64,000 nucleotides of DNA from Maritimibacter harenae. GTDB lineage: Bacteria > Pseudomonadota > Alphaproteobacteria > Rhodobacterales > Rhodobacteraceae. The DNA is taken from NCBI RefSeq assembly GCF_009882975.1, contig NZ_WTUX01000022.1, forward strand, positions 194,088 to 258,087, given 5' to 3'. The stretch's first letter is position 1. Each line of letters opens with the position of its first letter. Shown piece after piece: positions 58,117 to 64,000 of the stretch. The notes beneath the pieces were generated by a model that worked only from the letters and a program-made list of their open reading frames with translations, was not told where the DNA came from and did no database searches. Made by a program: the position numbers and the translations under genes.

Positions 58117-58180
58117 CGGCCGGGGGAGGCGCTGCCTCCCCCGGTCCCCCTCCGAAGTATTTCCGGAACGATGAAGGAGG
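58117..58180 (-). repeat. Dispersed intergenic repeat, copy D
   Basis: On the minus strand it reads CTTCATCGTTCC-GGAAATACTTCGG followed by a perfect 9-bp stem (GGGGGAGGC/GCCTCCCCC, loop 3 nt, at 58122-58142). It is inverted relative to copy E, 120 nt away. Confidence 0.75.
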
Positions 58181-58181
58181 C

Positions 58182-58303
58182 GGCTTCACCGTTTGTTAAG
58201 ATTAACCCGCCATGATCGAGGCGCGGCACAGGCTGAAGAGCCGATGGCCGTGAACGGTGAAGCCTCCCGGTCCACGCGCCGGGAGGTGGATCGTGCGACG
58301 ATC
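58182..58303. repeat. Cluster of three stem-loops between repeat copies D and E
   Basis: GGCTTCACCGTT (58182-58193) pairs with AACGGTGAAGCC (58253-58264) over a 59-nt spacer that itself holds GGCT-gaag-AGCC. Then CCTCCCGG/CCGGGAGG (58263-58286, loop 8) and GATCG/CGATC (58289-58303, loop 5) follow. It could be a structured leader or processing site. Confidence 0.6.
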
Positions 58304-58304
58304 C

Positions 58305-58371
58305 CCTTCATCGTTCGACAAATACTTTGGGGGAGTCGCGCCTTGGCGCGACGGGGGCGAAGCCCCCTTTT
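58305..58371 (+). repeat. Dispersed intergenic repeat, copy E
   Basis: CTTCATCGTTCG then CAAATACTTTGGGGGAG is followed by two perfect hairpins: GTCGCGCC/GGCGCGAC (58335-58352) and GGGGGC/GCCCCC (58353-58367) with loop GAA and a T-run. It abuts the stop of rlmH. Confidence 0.75.
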
Positions 58372-58841
58372 CACACCCGGTGATACGGGCTCCCGGCGAG
58401 GATCGAGGCGGCACGGTAAAGCTGTTCGCTCAGCATCGCGCGCGCCAGCATGTGGGGCCAGACCATCTTGCCGAAGGACATGGCCGCATCGGCCCGGGCC
58501 CGGAGCGCCGGATCTATCCCGTCCGCCCCGCCGATGACGAAGGCCACGTCACCGCGGCCCTGGTCGCGCCATCCGGCGAGTTGCTCCGCGAATTGGGGGG
58601 AGGTCTGTTCGCGTCCACGCTCGTCCATCGCGACCAGCACCGCGCCATCCGGCACGGCGCGTGACAGAAGCTCGGCCTCGGCGGACATTCCGCCGCCCTT
58701 CTTGTCTTCGACTTCGGTGATGGAAAGCGGTCCGAGACCCAGCGCGCGCCCGGTGCGGTCGAACCGGGTGACGTAGTCGTCGATCAGGTCGCGTTCGGGG
58801 CCGCGTCTCAGCCGCCCCACCGCGACGATATGTACCCGCAT
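58371..58841 (-). CDS. rlmH: 23S rRNA pseudouridine-1915 N3-methyltransferase RlmH
   Basis: This 156-residue SPOUT methyltransferase has 'MRVHIVAVGRLRRGPERDLIDDY' at the start and the knot region 'DVAFVIGGADGIDPALRARADAAMSFGKMVWPHMLARAMLSEQLYRAASILAGSPYHR' in essence at the end. It methylates pseudouridine 1915 of 23S rRNA in intact ribosomes. Its ATG shares a base with the rsfS stop, a classical pairing. Confidence 0.97.
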   Translation of the reverse strand: MRVHIVAVGRLRRGPERDLIDDYVTRFDRTGRALGLGPLSITEVEDKKGGGMSAEAELLSRAVPDGAVLVAMDERGREQTSPQFAEQLAGWRDQGRGDVAFVIGGADGIDPALRARADAAMSFGKMVWPHMLARAMLSEQLYRAASILAGSPYHRV

Positions 58842-59206
58842 CAGGCCTTGGCCGGGGCCGCCTGAGGCGTCATCCACATCTTCTCGATCTGGTAGAAGTC
58901 ACGGACTTCCGGGCGGAACACGTGGACGATCACGTCGCCCGTGTCGATCAGGACCCAGTCGCCCTGGTCCTTGCCCTCGACCTTGCAGATGATGCCCATC
59001 TCCTGCTTGAGACGATCGGTCAGCTTTTCCGAGATCGCCGCGACCTGGCGCGACGAACGGCCCGAGCACACGACCATGTTGTCGGCCATCGCGGACTTGC
59101 CGCGCAGGTCGATGGTCACGATGTCTTCGGCCTTGTCGTCTTCGAGCGAGGAAAGAACGGTGTCGAGAATACGTTCACTCGACGCTTTGATGGGCGGGGT
59201 CGTCAT
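58841..59206 (-). CDS. rsfS: Ribosome silencing factor RsfS
   Basis: This protein has about 121 residues. It has the RsfS core: 'LEDDKAEDIVTIDLRGKSAMADNMVVCSGRSSRQVAAI', 'GKDQGDWVLIDTGDVIVHVFRPEVRDFY'-type order, and 'IEKMW' near the end. It binds uL14 and keeps 50S subunits apart from 30S in starvation. Start choice is open: 59206 gives the family core and overlaps a 19-codon upstream ORF by ATGA; 59287 would add 27 residues. Confidence 0.92.
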   Translation of the reverse strand: MTTPPIKASSERILDTVLSSLEDDKAEDIVTIDLRGKSAMADNMVVCSGRSSRQVAAISEKLTDRLKQEMGIICKVEGKDQGDWVLIDTGDVIVHVFRPEVRDFYQIEKMWMTPQAAPAKA

Positions 59207-59336
59207 GCCGCCCGATCCTGCGGCCGGCAATTCGGCCGCGTCTGGATGATAAGACAGGACATTGTCCTCCTTCGTTGCACGCCGCATCGGTCCCCGGCGC
59301 CGGGATACTTTGAAAGTAGCATTGATTCCGCGATTT

Positions 59337-60719
59337 TCAATTCTCGCCTTCGCCCGGTTCGGCCACTTTTCGCGGATCGTTGAGGTGGCGCACCTCCCGT
59401 TGCGGGAAGGGAATCGAGATCCCGTGCTCGCGGAACGCGTCCCAGAGCGCGAGGTAGACGTTGCCGCGGATGTTGGTCAGGCCGCCGGTGGGGTCGTCGA
59501 TCCAGAACCGCAGGATGTAGTCGACCGAACTGTCTCCGAACCCGATGATGTGGCAGACCGGCGGCCGGAACGACAGCACGCGGTCCACGCTCTTGGCCGC
59601 GTCGATCGCCACCTTGCGCACCTTGTGCGGGTCGTCGTGGTAGGCGGTGCCGAAGAAGATATCGAGCCGCACGAAGGCGTTGGTGTGCGACCAGTTGACC
59701 ACCTGCCCGGTGATCAGGTCCTCGTTCGGGATCAGGTATTCCTTGCCGTCACGCGTGACGACCGAGACGTAGCGCGCGCCCAGTTGCTCGATCCAGCCGA
59801 AGGTTTCGCCCAGGCTGATGACGTCCCCGGGCTTGATCGACTTGTCGAGCAGGATGATGACGCCGGAGACCAGGTTCGACACCACCTTCTGCAGGCCGAA
59901 GCCCAGGCCGACGCCGATCGCGCCGGACAGGACCGCGAGGCCGGTGAGGTCCACGCCCACCACGCGCAGGCCAATGAAGATCGCCGCGGCGTAGAGCAGC
60001 ATTTGCAGGAACTTGATCACCAGCACCTGCATGGACGGGCTGATGTCCTTGCTCTTGCGGATGCGCGTGGACGAGTTGATCGAGATGAAGCGCGCCGCGA
60101 AGAGCAGCGCGGCCAGGATCGCCACCGCCTGCACCACCATCCAGAGCGACAGGCGCATGTCGCCTGCCGTGATGGCGAAGCCGTCCAGGATGGCGACCGT
60201 CTCGGCCTCGAGGTTGAGGATCGAGATCGTGACCCACACCCAGCCGGCGGTGCGCACCAGGCCGCGCAGGAAGGCATTTCCGATGAAGCGCGCCAGCACC
60301 GCGATCACCAGCCAGGCCAGCGCGAGCTCGGCGACGATGGCCAGGAGGTAGGAACGGGACGGCCAGGTCACCTCGCGCATGATCCAGACCGTGGGCCAGA
60401 TCAGCGCGACGAAGACGATCAGCCGCAGGCGCCGGTGCGCCATGACGCCGAAGCGCATGCGCCATTTCGGCCAGTTCTCGCGGCTGCGCAGCCATTCGTG
60501 GAAGCGCGGGGCGAGGATGCGCGCGATCAGGTAGGCGGCCAGCACCAGCCCGAGCGCGATCAGGATCTGGTAAGCGTTCCAGGGCCGCATCAGGCCGGCA
60601 AGGAACGTCTGCGCCTGTGCGAAGAGGTCGAGCGCCACGTCCTCGGCAGCCGGTGTCACCAGGCCGGGCGAGCCGGGTCCGGGGGCCGTCGTCGTCATAT
60701 CGGAGGTATGTGAGGCCAT
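59337..60719 (-). CDS. MscS-family mechanosensitive channel
   Basis: This 460-residue protein has five or six membrane helices. The pore helix TM3 is clear: 'LSGAIGVGLGFGLQKVVSNLVSGVIILLDKSIKPGD' (about 268-303). Then come the beta domain ('VVTRDGKEYLIPNEDLITGQVVNWSH') and the alpha/beta vestibule ('FPQREVRHL' at the end). It opens on membrane tension to release solutes. A GGGAG five bases upstream supports the ATG at 60719. Confidence 0.93.
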   Translation of the reverse strand: MASHTSDMTTTAPGPGSPGLVTPAAEDVALDLFAQAQTFLAGLMRPWNAYQILIALGLVLAAYLIARILAPRFHEWLRSRENWPKWRMRFGVMAHRRLRLIVFVALIWPTVWIMREVTWPSRSYLLAIVAELALAWLVIAVLARFIGNAFLRGLVRTAGWVWVTISILNLEAETVAILDGFAITAGDMRLSLWMVVQAVAILAALLFAARFISINSSTRIRKSKDISPSMQVLVIKFLQMLLYAAAIFIGLRVVGVDLTGLAVLSGAIGVGLGFGLQKVVSNLVSGVIILLDKSIKPGDVISLGETFGWIEQLGARYVSVVTRDGKEYLIPNEDLITGQVVNWSHTNAFVRLDIFFGTAYHDDPHKVRKVAIDAAKSVDRVLSFRPPVCHIIGFGDSSVDYILRFWIDDPTGGLTNIRGNVYLALWDAFREHGISIPFPQREVRHLNDPRKVAEPGEGEN

Positions 60720-60797
60720 CGCGCTCCCTTCCCCGTCAGGTTGGCAAATCCTCTGCCAACCGTCCAGTTTTAAAGGAGACTTCCGGGCAGACCCGGG

Positions 60798-61433
60798 TCA
60801 CCTGAGCCTGTAGGAGACCTCGTTGCGGCGGTTCCACGGCAGGGTGAACGGGTCGTCGTAGAAGGCATAGAGCGGCGCGGGGTCGATCGCCACGTCGTTG
60901 CGCCGGGCGATCCCGGCCAGTTCCGCGGCCTTCTGGTCGAGCCGCGCGGTGGTGGCCCGGCCGGAGAATTGCAGGGTGATCCGCCGCTCCGGGTCCGTCG
61001 TGCGGAACCGGATTGCGTCGTTCTCCGGCACCGGCAGGGTGTCGAGGGTGAATTCCGCCGGCATCATGAAGGTCACCGTCCAGAGCGACCCGTCGCCGCT
61101 CTGCGTCACCGGCGTGGTCATCGCGATCTTCTGCCTCGGCGCCTGCGTGACGGGCGAGGTCATGGCCACCTTCGCCTGGCTCCGGTTGCCGCCGAAGATG
61201 TATTTCGCAAGAACGCTGAAGCCCCGGCTGAGCGCGCGGTCCTGGTCGCCGCGCACGGTGACTTCGGCCAGCGTATGCGGGGCATAGGCGCGCAGTTCGG
61301 CCGTCTCGATCCGGGCTTCGACATTGTACCTGGGCGATTCGTAGCCGTGGTAGGATCCTTCCGCCACGGCGAGCGATCCGGTGAGCCCGAACCCCGTCGC
61401 GAGCGTGGCGACCTTTGCAAGCGTCCCGGTCAT
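60798..61433 (-). CDS. SOUL-family haem-binding protein
   Basis: The protein has 211 residues. An N-terminal signal ('TLAKVATLATGFGLTGSLAVAE') is followed by the SOUL fold: 'YNVEARIETAELRAYAPHTLAEV', 'FSVLAKYIFGGNRSQAKVAMTSPVTQ', 'IAMTTPVTQSGDG' and 'FMMPAEFTLDTLPVPEN'. SOUL proteins bind haem or tetrapyrroles; the bacterial role is unclear. ATG 61433 has GGAGG five bases upstream and gives a proper signal peptide; 61445 and 61490 are less likely. Confidence 0.88.
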   Translation of the reverse strand: MTGTLAKVATLATGFGLTGSLAVAEGSYHGYESPRYNVEARIETAELRAYAPHTLAEVTVRGDQDRALSRGFSVLAKYIFGGNRSQAKVAMTSPVTQAPRQKIAMTTPVTQSGDGSLWTVTFMMPAEFTLDTLPVPENDAIRFRTTDPERRITLQFSGRATTARLDQKAAELAGIARRNDVAIDPAPLYAFYDDPFTLPWNRRNEVSYRLR

Positions 61434-61515
61434 GATGACCTCCATTCGGTAGAACGTGACTGATACGCCGAATGGCTTGTGTCGGATCACTTGGCGGGCG
61501 GCGCGGACGGCGCTG

Positions 61516-62316
61516 TCACCGTGTCATCCGCTGCTCGGACGTCGAGAACATGACGACCATGCGATCCGGCACCTGCGCGAGCCCGCAGGCACGCAGCATC
61601 GCGCGCGAGGCCGCGTTGTCGGCGGCCACGAACTCGGTCGCGCCGGCCGCGCCGAGCTCGTCCACGGCGGCAAGATTGGCGATCGCGTCCACCGTCTTGC
61701 CCAGGCCCAGCCCGCGCAGGGAAGGGTCCACTGCGATCAGCCCGACCCAGGCGATCCCGGCGAGCCAGGAGTGGCTGTTGTGGGTCAGCGCGGAAAACGC
61801 TGTCGCGGCAATTTCGCCGTCTGCCTTGCGCAGGATCACGGCCTTGGCGGGAAAAAGCGCCCCTGACAGCGCCGTCTTGGAAAACGGCGATATCCCGTGC
61901 GCGTCGAGGAAGACCTGCATCTCGTGCAGCGCATGGTCGTCGATCTCGTTGTCCGGCTGGCGCGTGACGCCCTCGGGCAACCCGGCCGCGACGATGGGAC
62001 CACAGGCCGCGCGGATCGCTTCTGCATCAGCCAGGAACAGGTCCCAGACATGCAGCTTCGGCGCGAAGGCGGCAAGCTCGTGCTCGGCCTTCAGCACCGT
62101 CTCCGGCGACGCGCCCCGGATCGACACGTTGCCTTCGCGGCGCATCCCGTCGCGCAGGCGGTCCCAACCGAATGCCTCCGGGTCGTCCGTGGTGAGCGCC
62201 CGGGCGTGGATCACCGCACCCGGCGTTTCGCGCATCACGGCCACCTCGGCGTCGCGCGCCGCCTGCAACGCGCGTACCGCTTCGTCGCCGAAAAAGGGGT
62301 CGTCCTCCGGCCTCAT
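61516..62316 (-). CDS. GNAT-family N-acetyltransferase
   Basis: The protein has 266 residues. The C-terminal half is a GNAT domain with acetyl-CoA loop 'VGLIAVDPSLRGLGLGKTV' (RxxGxG/A type, about 197-215), a preceding 'GEIAATAFSALTH' strand and 'AADNAASRAMLRACGLAQV'. The N-terminal half (about 1-130) is a separate, degenerate domain, so it may be a double-GNAT protein. The substrate is unknown. No partner gene is nearby. Confidence 0.85.
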   Translation of the reverse strand: MRPEDDPFFGDEAVRALQAARDAEVAVMRETPGAVIHARALTTDDPEAFGWDRLRDGMRREGNVSIRGASPETVLKAEHELAAFAPKLHVWDLFLADAEAIRAACGPIVAAGLPEGVTRQPDNEIDDHALHEMQVFLDAHGISPFSKTALSGALFPAKAVILRKADGEIAATAFSALTHNSHSWLAGIAWVGLIAVDPSLRGLGLGKTVDAIANLAAVDELGAAGATEFVAADNAASRAMLRACGLAQVPDRMVVMFSTSEQRMTR

Positions 62317-62544
62317 CGCAGCCTCTTGGTGATACCTCCATCAGCTTAGCACGAAACCCCGCGCTTGCGAGACTCGCTTCGGAGGTATAAATCGCCCTGC
62401 ATGACACGGATTTTCGACATGGACGACCGGTCCCGCCTGCCTTGGCGGTTTCACGGCGCGACGCTGACGATCCTCGCCTGCCTCTGAGCCGGCGACCTTT
62501 TCCGCACGTCCGAAATTCGAACATTTCCCCTAGGAGAAAACCCC

Positions 62545-63951
62545 ATGGCCGGGAAAACACTCTACGACAAGATCTGGGACGCCCACGTCGCCCATGAAGC
62601 CGAGGACGGCACCTGCCTCCTCTACATCGACCGCCACCTGGTGCACGAAGTGACCAGCCCGCAGGCCTTCGAAGGTCTGCGCATGGCGGGCCGCACCGTT
62701 CATTCGCCCGACAAGACCATCGCGGTGCCGGACCACAACGTGCCAACCACGCTCGACCGCATCAACGGCGTCATCGAGAACGAGGAAAGCCGCATCCAGG
62801 TCGAGGCGCTCGACAAGAACGCCAAGGAATTCGGCGTGAACTACTACCCGGTGTCCGACGTCCGCCAGGGCATCGTGCACATCGTCGGCCCTGAACAGGG
62901 ATGGACGCTGCCGGGCATGACCGTCGTCTGCGGCGACAGCCACACCGCGACCCACGGCGCGTTCGGCGCGCTGGCGCACGGCATCGGCACCTCCGAGGTC
63001 GAGCACGTGCTCGCCACGCAGACGCTGATCCAGAAGAAGTCCAAGAACATGAAGGTGGAGATCACCGGCAAGCTCAAGCCGGGCGTGACCGCCAAGGACA
63101 TCACGCTCGCCGTGATCGGTGAGACCGGGACCGCCGGCGGCACCGGCTATGTCATCGAGTATTGCGGCGAAGCGATCCGCGACCTGTCGATGGAAGGCCG
63201 CATGACCGTCTGCAACATGGCGATCGAAGGCGGCGCCCGCGCCGGCCTGATCGCGCCGGACGAGACCACCTTCGAATACATCAAGGGCCGTCCCCACGCG
63301 CCGAAGGGCGCGCAGTGGGAAGCCGCGATGAACTGGTGGAAGACGCTCTACTCGGACGACGACGCCCATTGGGACAAGGTCGTGACGCTCAAGGGCGAGG
63401 ACATCGAGCCGGTCGTCACCTGGGGCACTTCGCCCGAGGACGTCCTGCCGATCTCGGCCAAGGTCCCCGCGCCCGGCGATTTCACCGGCGGCAAGGTCGG
63501 CGCGGCCGAGCGCGCGCTGGAGTACATGGGGCTCGAGGCGGGCACGCCGCTCGACCAGATCAAGATCGACGCGGTCTTCATCGGCTCGTGCACCAACGGC
63601 CGGATCGAGGACCTGCGCGAAGTCGCCAAGGTCGTGAAGGGCAAGAAGGTCGCCGAGGGCGTGCGCGCCATGATCGTGCCGGGCTCCGGCCTCGTGCGCG
63701 CGCAGGCGGAGGAAGAGGGCCTGGCCCAGATATTCGAGGAGGCCGGGTTCGAATGGCGCCTCGCGGGCTGTTCCATGTGCCTCGCCATGAACCCCGACCA
63801 GCTCGCCCCCGGTGAGCGCTGCGCCTCGACCTCGAACCGCAACTTCGAGGGGCGCCAGGGCTACAAGGGCCGCACCCACCTGATGTCGCCGGCGATGGCC
63901 GCCGCGGCCGCGGTGACCGGTCACCTGACCGACGTGCGCAAGTTCAACTGA
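62545..63951 (+). CDS. leuC: 3-isopropylmalate dehydratase large subunit
   Basis: This 468-residue aconitase-family protein has 'DNVPTTLDR'-like His region ('[14 protein letters not shown]'), '[34 protein letters not shown]' in essence, and the Fe-S Cys residues in '[11 protein letters not shown]' and '[11 protein letters not shown]'. With LeuD it isomerises isopropylmalate in leucine synthesis. AGGAG lies eight bases before the ATG. leuD is expected to the right, outside the window; 63952-64000 holds no gene start I can see. Confidence 0.97.
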   Translation: MAGKTLYDKIWDAHVAHEAEDGTCLLYIDRHLVHEVTSPQAFEGLRMAGRTVHSPDKTIAVPDHNVPTTLDRINGVIENEESRIQVEALDKNAKEFGVNYYPVSDVRQGIVHIVGPEQGWTLPGMTVVCGDSHTATHGAFGALAHGIGTSEVEHVLATQTLIQKKSKNMKVEITGKLKPGVTAKDITLAVIGETGTAGGTGYVIEYCGEAIRDLSMEGRMTVCNMAIEGGARAGLIAPDETTFEYIKGRPHAPKGAQWEAAMNWWKTLYSDDDAHWDKVVTLKGEDIEPVVTWGTSPEDVLPISAKVPAPGDFTGGKVGAAERALEYMGLEAGTPLDQIKIDAVFIGSCTNGRIEDLREVAKVVKGKKVAEGVRAMIVPGSGLVRAQAEEEGLAQIFEEAGFEWRLAGCSMCLAMNPDQLAPGERCASTSNRNFEGRQGYKGRTHLMSPAMAAAAAVTGHLTDVRKFN

Positions 63952-64000
63952 TACGCCAGCCCATCCCCCGGCGGGTCCCGACGCAGGACCCCCGGGACGG

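Larger units (their letters stand above)
58026..58370. other. 345-nt structured non-coding region between rlmH and gpmI
   Basis: No gene is supported. It contains repeat copies D and E in opposite orientation and, between them, three further inverted repeats (58182-58303). A short stretch at 58195-58206 is AT-rich (TGTTAAGATTAA) and could be part of a gpmI promoter. Confidence 0.75.

Noticed and set aside
58305-58371. Repeat copy E as the rlmH terminator
   Set aside because: Its T-run is on the plus strand, whereas rlmH is transcribed on the minus strand.
62401-62487. 28-codon ORF upstream of leuC as a leucine leader peptide
   Set aside because: It has only scattered Leu codons and no following attenuator stem with T-run. 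The GGAGG is 15 nt from its ATG.

Overview
The window is about 64 kb of dense, high-GC alphaproteobacterial chromosome, most likely from the Rhodobacterales (roseobacter/Paracoccaceae). I base this on the gene families and neighbourhoods (DUF1491 after era; xseB-ispA-dxs; rsfS-rlmH-gpmI-envC-ctpA-rppH; petABC; a roseobacter-type FlgE), on perfect TTAA-N7-TTAA CtrA-type boxes before flagellar and polysaccharide genes, and on a dispersed intergenic repeat of a style I associate with this order. I see no rRNA, CRISPR, complete insertion sequence or prophage. There is one tRNA gene, tRNA-Lys(UUU).

Layout. 1-7.8 kb: DMT exporter end, group III truncated haemoglobin, era-DUF1491, aldehyde dehydrogenase, 1-Cys peroxiredoxin, STAS protein, THUMP methyltransferase, an atypical dapB and a small haem-copper-oxidase-like membrane protein. 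8-13.7 kb: flagellar genes (motB, flgE, fliC, flgN-like, rod-binding protein, fliK, flgD) interrupted by a junction where flgE and fliC, facing each other, both lose their 3' ends. 13.8-30 kb: serB, an IalB-family protein, rlmN, a histone-deacetylase-family gene leading into xseB-ispA-dxs, an SDR protein, ade-amn, an HU gene, a DMT exporter, ccdA plus thioredoxin, AEC transporter and aroC. 30-33.5 kb: TPP riboswitch and thiBPQ. 33.5-40.4 kb: petABC, GST, PaiB-like, mtaB, dapF, tRNA-Lys. 40.6-46 kb: CtrA-boxed sugar transferase, modABC, dgoK and glf.

46-49.8 kb holds a probable one-carbon module: metF and a LigM/DesA-like tetrahydrofolate-dependent O-demethylase, divergent from a LysR regulator with two N-terminal HTH domains. 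This is the most likely accessory metabolic system in the window. It is followed by a perfect 38-nt palindrome and a C-terminally shortened dnaE2 that has no imuA/imuB beside it.

53-64 kb is housekeeping: rppH, ctpA, envC, gpmI, rlmH, rsfS, then an MscS channel, SOUL protein, GNAT protein and leuC. The main oddities are the flgE/fliC junction, the truncated dnaE2 beside the palindrome, the LigM-MetF-tandem-HTH LysR module, a dapB without the usual catalytic histidines, three perfect CtrA boxes, a five-copy intergenic hairpin repeat, and a TPP riboswitch with a clear ribosome-site-sequestering stem.
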